Shown: in pieces, positions 15,001-23,595 of the stretch
Layout: every line of letters starts with the position of its first letter
How positions within the stretch are numbered: position 1 is the stretch's first letter
Origin: JAKQHY01 sp034429475
Lineage (GTDB): Bacteria; Chloroflexota; Anaerolineae; B4-G1; SLSP01
Length of the DNA: 25,831 bases
Reading direction: 5' to 3'
NCBI GenBank assembly: GCA_034429475.1
Contig: DAOUGD010000118.1
Coordinates: 1 to 25,831 of the forward strand
The notes under the pieces: generated by a model
Database searches by the model: none
Told to the model about the DNA's origin: nothing
The model's input: only the letters and a program-made list of their open reading frames with translations
Translations under genes and position numbers: made by a program

Positions 15001-18000
15001 GTGAGAAAAAACACGTACGTATACGATTGGATATTGGCGTTATGCCTGGCCGTAGCAGGAGTACTCTTCTTTCCCCTCCCCGTCGCCGCCGATTCTCCCA
15101 TACAGGATGTCCCCGTCCCCATCAGTCGGTGGATGGTGTTGAACCCGGAGACGAACAAGTTGTACCTGGATTCCTACGCCGGCGGCAGTTTTTTGACAGT
15201 GTTGAACGGCGCGACCTACGCGACTAAAACCTTGAGCTATCCCGGTGGGGGGAGCGTGGACGCCGCCGTTGACCCCCTCCACAACCGCATTTATATTTTG
15301 CCCAGTAGCTATATCAGCGATGAACCCATCCTGGTGGTGAACGGGGCGACAGACACCTGGACGACCAGTTTGCCGGTCCCCACCGGCACGTCGCGCCGCG
15401 AGAACCAGGCGTTGGCGGTGGACGCGGTGGGGCGGCAGGTGTACTTTGCAGAAGAGACGACCAGCAGCCACGTGTTGGTTCACCAGATAGATGCCGTGAC
15501 CCGTGCGACCGTTGGCTCCATGGACGTGACCACCGGCGATGCCGTTGACCTGGCTTACAATCCCGCGAACGGCATGGTCTACTTGCTCACATCCCACAAT
15601 GTGAGCAGTTCGTGGGATCACAACACCGTGTGGGTGCTGGATGTAGCCGGAAACGCAGTCCTGCGGAATGAAAACATTGACGTCCGGTACGCCAAACTGG
15701 TGGTCAACGAAACCACCGGCGACGTCTATGTGGGGACGACAGCGCTGGATGGCGACCGGCATACCGTCCTCACCCGCTCGTTGCCCGCACAGGCGCGTGT
15801 GGTCAACCCGTACACTAACAAGGTCTATTGCTTCAATAACGGCGGCACGCTCTATGAAGTGGACGGCGCGCAGTTCACCAACCGCGCCCTGCGCAGTTTC
15901 AGCACGATTTCCCCCACCGTCCAGGGCGACGCGCTGGCGATCAATCCGGCCCTGAATAAGCTCTACCTCTTCAGTGATCAATACGCTTCTTCTTATATGT
16001 ACGACCCCACGCGCGATTTGCGTCAGACCTTGTCGGATGGGATGACGCGCTGGGCCGCCGTCAATCCGCACAACCACCGGCTGTACCTCGCGCCCTCCCG
16101 CACGCAGGTGAGCATCTACAGCGGCGCGCCAACGCTCAACGTCAGCCCGGCGGCGTTGACCTTCGTGGCCGTGCAGGATGGCGCTGATCCGCCCACGCAA
16201 AGCTTTATCATCACCATGGACAGCGGCGACCGGGGCAACCTGCGCTACACCGTCGTCAGCGACGCGCCGTGGCTTTCGGCGGACAAGACAGCGCGCTTTT
16301 TGGAATGGTATCCCGTCTCCACGACGCTCGAAGCGCAGGTGCAGGTGCGGGTGGACATCACCGGCCTGGCCCCCGGCGACCACACTGGCCACCTCACCGT
16401 CGCCAGCGAAGGCGCGAATAGCAGTCCACGCACCGTCACCGTCCACCTCGTGGTGGGCGATGGCGCGTCCCCGCTGATGCAGGTGGACGCTGGCAATCCC
16501 GCGCGCTTTGAGGCGATGCAGGGCGACCCCGCCCCCGCGCCGCACAACGTACACATACGCAACCTCGGCGCGGGCAGCCTCACGTACACCGTCACCGAGG
16601 ACAGCCCCTGGCTGGATGTGACCGGCGCCAACCCCGGCAGCGTGAGCGCGAATGCGATCCAATCCGTGACGCTCACCCTCAACGGCGCCTACGCCGGGCT
16701 GGAACCGGGCGTCTACACCACAACCGTCACGGTGACGAGCGACAGCCTGGGCAGCCCGCAAACTGTCAACGTCCAATTGCGCATCTACCCGCGCGCGCGT
16801 CTCGCGCTCAGCACGCGCACCATGCCCTTCAATGCCTTCGCCGAAACCGGCGATCCGGCCATGCAATACCTCTTCGTCAACAACAACGGCGGCGGCGCGG
16901 TGGACTGGACGGCGACGTCCTCTGGGGCCTGGTTGCGCACCTCCGGCGCGTTGAACGGACGCGCGCCCGGCGCGTTCCAGGTGGGCGCGGACATCGCCGA
17001 TTTGGACCTGGGACTGCACCAGGGGGAGATCAATGTCGCCAGCACCACGGCTTATGTGGACGACAGCCCGCAGACGGTGGACGTGACTTTGAAAGTAGAT
17101 ACCGCGTGGCGCATGGCGTTGAGCAAACTACGGCTGGACGACTTCGCTTTTGTCGAAGGCGCGACCCCAGACGCGCAGAGCTTCGAGATTTACAACGCGG
17201 GCGCGGGCGGCGCGTTCGCTTGGGAGGCCGAGACGGACGCGGCCTGGCTTACGCTGAACGCCACGGCGGGCACGGCGGACGAGAGCGGCACGACGGTTCA
17301 GGTCAGCGTCAATCCGGCGCAATTGAGCGTGGGCGAGCATCAGGCCACCCTCACCGTGCGCGGCGACCGGGTGAAGGGGGCGGTGCAGACGGTCCGCGTG
17401 ACGGCCTTCGTCGCCAGCGCGAGCGCGCCCACCTGCCTGCCTGATACCCACCTGGACATCGTGAAGACCAGCCTCGCCCGCATCGAGGTGGACATCGTCA
17501 GCGTGGATGCCTTTCACGGCGCGGCCTGCGACGTGACGGCGGATGTAGACCTGCATTTTTACGGGCTGAGCGGCTTCAACCGTCACTACCAAGTCCAGGG
17601 CAGCATCAGCGACGCCAACGCGCTGCTTTTACCCATCGCCGACACACTCGATCTGACCCTCGCCAAAGTGGGGCTGAGTTTGAGCAACGTCCAGATCGGC
17701 AACGACGCGCTGACGGCGCAAGGGCAGTGGGATTTTGGCCCGCTGCTAGGGCAGACGCGCAGCGCGGGGCAGATCACGCTGGGGCGCAACGGCATTTCGT
17801 TCGATGGCGCGGCGACCTTCCCCATCCACCAATCCTGGGGCTTCGAAGGCTTCGCTTTTACCGCCGAGCAGGGCCGGGTGCGCGCGGCGCAATCGTTCAA
17901 CGAGCTGACGCTGGAAGTGGACGGCGAACTGACCATCAAGATTTTCGGTTCCCGCGACGTGAAGGTGGACGTGACGCTGGAAGTCAGCCGCTACGGTAAG

Positions 18001-20658
18001 GTGCGCGTCAAGGGCAGCCTCGGCGAGGTGCCGCTGCCCAACTTCAACTTCACGCTGGCCGGCTTCACCGTGCAGACGAAAGACGCGCGCTTTATTGATG
18101 GCAAAGTGGAAATCGCGCGCGCCGAAATCAAGACGCCGGCCAACTGGGGCGGCCTGGGCGCAGACATTTACGCCATCACCATTAACGGCGCGGGCAAGAT
18201 CAGCGTGGGCGGCGGCAAACTCAAGCTGCCGGCATTGAAGGCTGGCGGCCTCAATTTGATGAGCCTGGAAGGCACATTGCGCGAAGTCACCAGCGGCTAC
18301 GGGACCAACGGCCTGCTCCAGCCGGCCGCCGATGGCTACGAAATCACGGCCGGCGGCGAGTTCGGCATACCGGGGATGGGCGACAGTAGCGTATGCTCGA
18401 TCAATGTCGAGGTCACGGTCTATATGAATACGATGGGGGCAATGGTGATGGAGTTGGCACCTTTGGAGACGCCGATTCCGGCGGCAGTCAATGCCGTGGA
18501 CGGCATCGCGCTGCGCCAGGCGACGTTGGGCGTCCACTGCCTGCCGGGTGTGCCCATCGGCAACACCAGCTTCTTCATCACCGGCATCGAAGGAACGGTC
18601 ACGCTGCACGACCGCATCGAGTCGGTCAGCATCAAGATGTGGATCGAACACAGCACGCGCATCGGTTCGACCTCGCTGGTCAGCACCGATCCCCGGTTGA
18701 CGCTGTACTTCTCGCCGTTTGCGATAGACTTCACCGCCGGCATCCGGTTGGTGGGCGTCAAAGTCGCCGAAACAGGGGTGTACATAGACAAGAACCACTT
18801 CGAGACTTACATCTCCTATGACTTTCTCATCGTCCACGGCTACAGCTCATTCTCGGCGGGGACGCTCAACGGTAAAGCGTACATCGCCGGTTCGGGCAAA
18901 ACGACCTTTGGCCTCACCAAAGGCTGTATCTGGAAAAAGTGTGCGCTAGGTGTATGCGTCAAAATCCCGCCGTGGAATATCAATTTGGGCGGCGTGGGCA
19001 TTGATTTCGGCACGTTCAAGAACGGTAAATTCGGCGTTAAAGGGACGGTCAGTGTTGCCGGCTGGCGGGGCGGCGCCTTTGTGGGCTTCGACGGCACGAT
19101 CAAATTCGGCAGTTTGAAAGATTATCAGCTTATCAGCGGCCGGATGGTGCGCCAGGCGCGGGCGGCCTATGGGCAGATGCGGCAGGGGATGGCGCCACAG
19201 ACGCCCTTTGATCCCGACCTCAGCTTCGCGCCTAACGGCGACACGCTGGTGCGGGTGACTATCCCCGAATTGAGTGCAGCCGCCCCACCCCACACCACCG
19301 CGGCCGCGCCGCTGTTCCCCAGCACCGTGATCTCCACCGTCAGCATCTTGAGCAGCGACGTGATCTTCGCGCTGGCGCAGCCGCCGGACGGCGACCTGGC
19401 CTTCACCGTCGTGGCCCCCAATGGGACAGAGTACACCCCGGACTATTTACTTTCCAACATGGACTATATGCAGGCGGTGGACGGCGAGGCGAGCCAGAGC
19501 ATGTACGTTGTCCAGTCGGCGACTACGGGCGACTGGCAAGTGCGCATCATCGGCGACACCGATCACACCGACTTCACGCTCTCCGTCATCGGCAACACGC
19601 CGCCGCCGGCGACGCTGGGCCTGATCCAATCTACCGGGCCGACCACGGCGACGGTCGTCTGGGTCGCCCAGGTCGCGGTGACGGATACGCTGACCGCCAG
19701 CCTTTACGCGCGCAGCGGGCCGCTGACCCGCACGGTGACGTATACCGACAGCGAGGGCGTCCTTGTCACCGCGGTAGAGGATATTTATGAAGGTATTTTG
19801 ATATCCGATGCCTTAACCACCACGATGAGTGCTGTGGCTTATTCTCAGAATTTTGACTTGGATATGTTGCCGAGTGGGGAGTACGCTCTGTGGTTGGAAG
19901 TTGACGATGGTGAAAATTCACGCGCGCGCTGGTATCTCCGCGAGAATCTTTTTGGGGATATAGACTGGATCACCGTAGATCACAGCGCGACGTTCCCGAC
20001 GGACTGGACCGCTGCGCTCACGCCGACGTTGGACAGCATCCAGAGCGGCGATCTGCGCGTCGCGTGGACTGCCGCCGCCCATCCTGACGCGCTCACCTAC
20101 ACGCTGCACGTGGCAACGCCGGGCACGCTCACGCCGACGCTCCAGACGACGCAGGTGTTCACCGTCAGTGACGCCATCTACGGGGGTGTGGAGACGGTTC
20201 GGGTGGACAACATCCTGCCGGGCCAACCTTACACGTTCACGCTGGCAGCGCATAATCAGCAGGACGGGCGCGTGGCGTGGTCGCAGCCGGTCACGCTGTT
20301 GACGCCGCAGCCGGACTTCATTATCATGCCCACGACGCCCATCACCGTGGCGGCCGGACACACAACGGCATTGACGCTCACGCTGCTCATCCCCGACGAC
20401 CTGCCCTTCCCGCTGACGCTCGCGCCGGGCTATATCGCTGCGCCGGACGGCTTCACGCTCGACTTCACGCCGGACATTATCACGGAGACCGGGACGGTGG
20501 AAGCCATTGTGAAGCTGACGGCTGTGCCGAAAATGTACACCGGGACGTATGCCATGCCCGTCATCGCCCAGAGCGGCGCGTTGGTGCGCGGGGTGGTGCT
20601 GGATGTGACGGTGGTGGCAGCGGTGTATCCGGTTTACTTGCCGCTGGTGATGCGATAA
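15001..20658 (+). CDS. Giant secreted propeller/BACON/Fn3 protein with unrecognised beta-rich core
   Basis: The product is 1885 aa. GTG 15001 is chosen because AGGAGGAG ends about six bases upstream; the frame stays open back to 14941 but that would add a poor leader. A signal peptide covers about residues 1-33. Residues ~40-376 form a propeller with repeated L-Y-L and V-N-G-A-T blades. Residues ~379-806 hold four BACON-like domains, each with a P-W-L, A-W-L or similar strand and a closing L-x-V. Residues ~810-1430 are a beta-rich region of alternating polar/hydrophobic strands that I do not recognise. It contains a cysteine cluster, G-C-I-W-K-K-C-A-L-G-V-C, near residue 1308. A PPC-like segment and two Fn3-like domains (~1540-1640, ~1665-1770) follow, then a last beta domain ending V-Y-L-P-L-V-M-R. 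No catalytic motif is visible. The promoter matches that of the phosphatase gene, so a surface role in phosphate starvation is inferred. Confidence 0.85.
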   Translation: MRKNTYVYDWILALCLAVAGVLFFPLPVAADSPIQDVPVPISRWMVLNPETNKLYLDSYAGGSFLTVLNGATYATKTLSYPGGGSVDAAVDPLHNRIYILPSSYISDEPILVVNGATDTWTTSLPVPTGTSRRENQALAVDAVGRQVYFAEETTSSHVLVHQIDAVTRATVGSMDVTTGDAVDLAYNPANGMVYLLTSHNVSSSWDHNTVWVLDVAGNAVLRNENIDVRYAKLVVNETTGDVYVGTTALDGDRHTVLTRSLPAQARVVNPYTNKVYCFNNGGTLYEVDGAQFTNRALRSFSTISPTVQGDALAINPALNKLYLFSDQYASSYMYDPTRDLRQTLSDGMTRWAAVNPHNHRLYLAPSRTQVSIYSGAPTLNVSPAALTFVAVQDGADPPTQSFIITMDSGDRGNLRYTVVSDAPWLSADKTARFLEWYPVSTTLEAQVQVRVDITGLAPGDHTGHLTVASEGANSSPRTVTVHLVVGDGASPLMQVDAGNPARFEAMQGDPAPAPHNVHIRNLGAGSLTYTVTEDSPWLDVTGANPGSVSANAIQSVTLTLNGAYAGLEPGVYTTTVTVTSDSLGSPQTVNVQLRIYPRARLALSTRTMPFNAFAETGDPAMQYLFVNNNGGGAVDWTATSSGAWLRTSGALNGRAPGAFQVGADIADLDLGLHQGEINVASTTAYVDDSPQTVDVTLKVDTAWRMALSKLRLDDFAFVEGATPDAQSFEIYNAGAGGAFAWEAETDAAWLTLNATAGTADESGTTVQVSVNPAQLSVGEHQATLTVRGDRVKGAVQTVRVTAFVASASAPTCLPDTHLDIVKTSLARIEVDIVSVDAFHGAACDVTADVDLHFYGLSGFNRHYQVQGSISDANALLLPIADTLDLTLAKVGLSLSNVQIGNDALTAQGQWDFGPLLGQTRSAGQITLGRNGISFDGAATFPIHQSWGFEGFAFTAEQGRVRAAQSFNELTLEVDGELTIKIFGSRDVKVDVTLEVSRYGKVRVKGSLGEVPLPNFNFTLAGFTVQTKDARFIDGKVEIARAEIKTPANWGGLGADIYAITINGAGKISVGGGKLKLPALKAGGLNLMSLEGTLREVTSGYGTNGLLQPAADGYEITAGGEFGIPGMGDSSVCSINVEVTVYMNTMGAMVMELAPLETPIPAAVNAVDGIALRQATLGVHCLPGVPIGNTSFFITGIEGTVTLHDRIESVSIKMWIEHSTRIGSTSLVSTDPRLTLYFSPFAIDFTAGIRLVGVKVAETGVYIDKNHFETYISYDFLIVHGYSSFSAGTLNGKAYIAGSGKTTFGLTKGCIWKKCALGVCVKIPPWNINLGGVGIDFGTFKNGKFGVKGTVSVAGWRGGAFVGFDGTIKFGSLKDYQLISGRMVRQARAAYGQMRQGMAPQTPFDPDLSFAPNGDTLVRVTIPELSAAAPPHTTAAAPLFPSTVISTVSILSSDVIFALAQPPDGDLAFTVVAPNGTEYTPDYLLSNMDYMQAVDGEASQSMYVVQSATTGDWQVRIIGDTDHTDFTLSVIGNTPPPATLGLIQSTGPTTATVVWVAQVAVTDTLTASLYARSGPLTRTVTYTDSEGVLVTAVEDIYEGILISDALTTTMSAVAYSQNFDLDMLPSGEYALWLEVDDGENSRARWYLRENLFGDIDWITVDHSATFPTDWTAALTPTLDSIQSGDLRVAWTAAAHPDALTYTLHVATPGTLTPTLQTTQVFTVSDAIYGGVETVRVDNILPGQPYTFTLAAHNQQDGRVAWSQPVTLLTPQPDFIIMPTTPITVAAGHTTALTLTLLIPDDLPFPLTLAPGYIAAPDGFTLDFTPDIITETGTVEAIVKLTAVPKMYTGTYAMPVIAQSGALVRGVVLDVTVVAAVYPVYLPLVMR

Positions 20659-20686
20659 CCGATAGGGGGATGCTTCACAAGATTAT

Positions 20687-20707
20687 GAAACGTGAAACGT
20701 GAAACGT
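20687..20707. repeat. Three tandem copies of GAAACGT
   Basis: Perfect heptamer repeats at 20687, 20694 and 20701 form the left arm of the hairpin that follows the giant BACON-protein gene. Confidence 0.88.
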
Positions 20708-20762
20708 GAGGTTTTTACTGTAAAATTATCATGTTTCACGTTTCACGTTTTTATCTTTTTTG
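20688..20762 (+). terminator. Long hairpin with T tract after the giant BACON-protein gene
   Basis: Bases 20688-20705 pair perfectly with 20733-20750 (18 bp). Four further pairs, one a G-U, extend the stem inward and leave a loop of about 19 bases. The right arm runs into TTTTTATCTTTTTT. The hairpin lies 30 bases after the stop and would end transcription before the alpha/beta hydrolase gene, though its arms are built from simple heptamer repeats. Confidence 0.75.
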
Positions 20763-20773
20763 TGGAGGTGACT

Positions 20774-21664
20774 ATGACCATTACCTATCCTTTACGCAGC
20801 GGTGATCAGACCTTAACAGCCATTGCGCTGAACCCCGGCGACCCCGGCGTGCCGGTGATCTTGTTGCACGGCATCACGGCGTCGGTGCATTTCTGGGAAC
20901 CGGGGCTGGTCGCGCCGTTCCGCGAGTACGGCCCGTGTTACGCGCTGAGTCTGCCCGGCCACTATCCGGCAGCCTTTCCGCCCAGCTTTGGGCCGGACGA
21001 CTTGACCGCCGAAAGCATCGCCGCCGTGTTGACGGCGGCCATCCGCGAATTGGTCGGCGAGTGTCCGGTGCTGCTGGTGGGCCATTCCACCGGCGGCTTT
21101 GCCGCGCTCGCCATCGCCGCGCACACGCCGGAGATCGCGCGGGGCGTCATCAGCATTGCCGGATTCGCGCAGGGGCAGTGGACGGGCGCGTTGGGGATGT
21201 ATCAACATTGGGCGCGGTCGGGTGCTTTGGGCCGCCTGGCCTTCAAGTCGGTTTATGGCGCGGCGAAGGTGAGTTATGCCATCTTTCATCAAGCCAGTCG
21301 GATGTACACCCCTAATCCCAAGCGCGTCTTTGCATATCCGGGATTGGCCGCCATCGTCAAACCGCTGAGTTTCCCGGCTTATCGCAAGCTCAACCTCGAC
21401 GCAATGCTGCTGTACTTCCGCCGGATGCCCGACATTGACATCACGCCGCTGCTGCCGCGCATCACCGCGCCGACGCTCGCGCTCACCGGCGACGCCGACC
21501 CCATCGTGCCGCCCGCGCAGGCGCGCCTGATTGCGGAGCGCGTCCCCCAGGCGGCGTTGGCTGTGCTCGAGGGCGGGGTTGGGCACGTGCCGTTTTACGA
21601 GGCGCCGGAGGCTTATGGGCAGGCGATCTCCGGTTGGCTGCGCGTCTATGGGGCAACGCACTGA
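20774..21664 (+). CDS. Alpha/beta hydrolase
   Basis: The protein is 296 aa with the full alpha/beta-hydrolase triad visible. H-G-I at about residues 35-37 provides the oxyanion-hole region, and G-H-S-T-G holds nucleophile S105. G-D-A-D-P-I-V-P-P gives the acid (D242, or the neighbouring D240) and V-G-H-V-P-F the histidine H271. There is no signal peptide, so it is cytoplasmic. The frame opens earlier, at 20699, but that extension is made of the hairpin repeat; ATG 20774 has GGAGGTG four bases upstream and is chosen. It heads a run of plus-strand genes. The substrate cannot be told from sequence: carboxylesterase, lactonase or haloperoxidase-like roles are all possible. Confidence 0.9.
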   Translation: MTITYPLRSGDQTLTAIALNPGDPGVPVILLHGITASVHFWEPGLVAPFREYGPCYALSLPGHYPAAFPPSFGPDDLTAESIAAVLTAAIRELVGECPVLLVGHSTGGFAALAIAAHTPEIARGVISIAGFAQGQWTGALGMYQHWARSGALGRLAFKSVYGAAKVSYAIFHQASRMYTPNPKRVFAYPGLAAIVKPLSFPAYRKLNLDAMLLYFRRMPDIDITPLLPRITAPTLALTGDADPIVPPAQARLIAERVPQAALAVLEGGVGHVPFYEAPEAYGQAISGWLRVYGATH

Positions 21665-21674
21665 ACGGATTTTC

Positions 21675-21711
21675 GATTTGCAGATTTTTGATTTGTAGAT
21701 TTGCAGATTTT
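21675..21711. repeat. Five GATTTGCA-like units in tandem
   Basis: Units GATTTGCA, GATTTTT, GATTTGTA, GATTTGCA and GATTTT follow each other, with a period of 6-8 bases, between the hydrolase and DUF3592 genes. They sit just before the ribosome site of the latter. Confidence 0.8.
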
Positions 21712-21736
21712 AATACTTGTCGGAGGAGACTTTTTA

Positions 21737-22609
21737 ATGGATACCCATTTTTGGACATCTTCTACCATGCTCATCTTGTTCATTGGGGGCAGTATCATTG
21801 CGCTGCTCTTTACTGTGTTGATAGTCCGCCTCTCGAAACGCAGCCTACAAAAGGCGCAGCAGGCCCATCAGGATATGGTCGCGGCGCATCCGGGCTACCT
21901 GTTCCCGGAAGTCACACCGGCGGGCGGCGCCGGCGGGGCGTTAGGCTGCGGGATGACGCTTTTTATTCTCGGCCTGGCGCTGGTGGGCGGCGGCGTGTTC
22001 CTGCAACAGCGCTTCATCCGCGAGGCGCGGCTGCTGGAAAAGGAGGGCGTCGTCACTCCAGCGGCATTGCTCGGCCGGGAAGTCCACGAGAGCGAAGACA
22101 GCGCCACGACGTATTCCGTCACGTATGCCTTCACGGTCAAGGGCAACGACCTGCGCTACGAGGTGCAGCGCGAAGAAACCGTGCCGTGGGCCGTTTACTT
22201 CCACGCGGAGGACGCCGAAACAATTGACGTCATCTACGCCCGCAGCGACCCGTATGTGGCGCGCGTGCAAGAGTCCTACGTTCCCGGCAAGGTACAGTAT
22301 TGGCCGATCCTGGCCCTCGGCGGCGGCGGGGTGGTCTGCCTGCTCCTGGTCGTCTTCTACGCCGGCGGCTACATCCGCGCGCGCCGTCTGGCCCGGCATG
22401 GCGTGGCGGCGACGGTCACGGTGGTAGATACCTTTGAATACGCCGGCGGGGAAAGCACCGATTACTACGTGGCTTACGAGCTTCCCGGCCTGGGGCCAGT
22501 GCGGCATCAGGTTGACCTGGGGAGGTTCAAACGGGTGAAGGTGGGGGATACGCTCACAGTTGTCTATTTGCCAGAAAATCCGAAAATATTCCAACCGGTA
22601 TGGAAATAG
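21737..22609 (+). CDS. DUF3592-type membrane protein, paralogue B
   Basis: The protein is 290 aa and aligns end to end with the protein at 3687-4565. It has an N-terminal helix (about residues 10-30), a second (about 69-92) and a third (about 194-218). Two beta domains carry S-E-D-S-A-T-T-Y-S-V-T-Y-A-F and E-S-T-D-Y-Y-V-A-Y-E-L-P-G-L-G-P-V-R, and the end is V-Y-L-P-E-N-P-K-I-F-Q-P-V-W-K (paralogue A ends I-Y-L-P-D-N-P-K-L-F-R-P-L-W-E). ATG 21737 is preferred over an in-frame start at 21701, since GGAGGAG precedes it by about eight bases. The role is unknown. In this window, both copies sit in runs with a possible extracellular or cytoplasmic hydrolase. Confidence 0.88.
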   Translation: MDTHFWTSSTMLILFIGGSIIALLFTVLIVRLSKRSLQKAQQAHQDMVAAHPGYLFPEVTPAGGAGGALGCGMTLFILGLALVGGGVFLQQRFIREARLLEKEGVVTPAALLGREVHESEDSATTYSVTYAFTVKGNDLRYEVQREETVPWAVYFHAEDAETIDVIYARSDPYVARVQESYVPGKVQYWPILALGGGGVVCLLLVVFYAGGYIRARRLARHGVAATVTVVDTFEYAGGESTDYYVAYELPGLGPVRHQVDLGRFKRVKVGDTLTVVYLPENPKIFQPVWK

Positions 22610-22646
22610 TCCATATAAGTTCTTAATCTATCTATGAGAGGTGGTT

Positions 22647-23504
22647 ATGAATCACGCACTAAAATGGCTCATTCCCTTGATTTTTGTGCTCGCCCTGATC
22701 GCCGCCCTGGGTGGGCTGTGGCCGGCGGCGGGCCAATCCTACCCGCTCACCAATTTTCGCGGCGAGCAGGTCAGTATCAACGCGCGCGGCCTGTACTATT
22801 GGGATGCGGTCAGTTCCGCCGCCCAAATGCAGGCCAACGATCTGGTCACGCTCGGCCTCGGCCTGCCGCTGCTGGCGATTTCCTGCTGGCTGGCCGGGCG
22901 CGGCTCGCTGCGCGGGCGGCTGCTGCTGACCGGCACACTGGGCTTTATCCTGTACACGTATATGTCCATGTGCTTTGGCGCGGCCTACAACGCGCTGTTC
23001 CTGGTGTATGTGGCACTGTTCAGCCTGAGCCTGTACGCCTTCATCTTGAGCATGATGTCCTTCGATCTGAACACGCTCCCGGCGCACTTCTCCGCGAAGC
23101 TGCCGCGCGGCTGGATAGCCGGCCTGCTCTTTTTTGCGGCGGCGTTTCTGGCGTTCGCCTGGCTGGGACGCATTGCCGCCACCTTCACGCCGGGCGCCGT
23201 CCCTGCGTTGGACAATGTGACAAGCATGTTTATCCAGGCGATGGATTTGGGGCTGATTGTGCCCCTGTGCGTGCTGGCGGGTGTTTTACTGCTGCGCCGC
23301 AGCGCGTGGGGCTACCTGTTGGCCTCGGTCGGGATGCTGAAGTTCGTGACGATGGGCGTTGCCGTCAGTCTGATGGGACTCAACATGGCGCGGCTGGGCG
23401 TGCCCGTCAGCGTGGTCGAACTGCTAGTTTTCCCCACCATCACCCTGATCAATCTCGTCATGGTGGTGATTCTGCTCAAGAACATTTCAAGCACGTCATC
23501 ATGA
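22647..23504 (+). CDS. Polytopic membrane protein of unknown function
   Basis: The 285-aa protein is almost entirely hydrophobic, with about eight predicted membrane helices. The first is at residues ~5-25, followed by an outside loop of about 40 residues containing Y-W-D-A-V-S. Helices then crowd from ~58 to the end. I do not recognise a family. ATG 22647 is used, with GAGAGGTGG upstream; an in-frame GTG at 22641 is less likely. Its stop overlaps the ATG of a possible 26-aa peptide in an ATGA arrangement. It follows the DUF3592 gene by about 37 bases, so both are probably on one mRNA. Confidence 0.8.
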   Translation: MNHALKWLIPLIFVLALIAALGGLWPAAGQSYPLTNFRGEQVSINARGLYYWDAVSSAAQMQANDLVTLGLGLPLLAISCWLAGRGSLRGRLLLTGTLGFILYTYMSMCFGAAYNALFLVYVALFSLSLYAFILSMMSFDLNTLPAHFSAKLPRGWIAGLLFFAAAFLAFAWLGRIAATFTPGAVPALDNVTSMFIQAMDLGLIVPLCVLAGVLLLRRSAWGYLLASVGMLKFVTMGVAVSLMGLNMARLGVPVSVVELLVFPTITLINLVMVVILLKNISSTSS

Positions 23505-23581
23505 AAAGAACGTTGAAAATCACTGGCAGTGTCGTACTGGCACTCCTTGTGGCTATTGATCTCATTCCGGCTTTGCCGTAA
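23501..23581 (+). CDS. Possible 26-aa hydrophobic peptide, coupled to the upstream membrane protein
   Basis: The frame reads M-K-R-T-L-K-I-T-G-S-V-V-L-A-L-L-V-A-I-D-L-I-P-A-L-P: a positive N-terminus followed by one hydrophobic stretch. Its ATG overlaps the TGA of the preceding gene (ATGA at 23501-23504), typical of translational coupling, and its stop lies 14 bases before the next start. It may be a real small membrane peptide or the remnant of a longer exported protein. There is no independent ribosome site. Confidence 0.45.
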   Translation: MKRTLKITGSVVLALLVAIDLIPALP

Positions 23582-23595
23582 CTTTGGAGGATGCG

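Noticed and set aside
15040..17019. 659-aa minus-strand open frame opposite the BACON region
   Set aside because: It has the Arg/His/Val-rich composition typical of antisense shadows in GC-rich DNA, and no domain pattern. The plus strand has signal peptide, propeller and BACON motifs.
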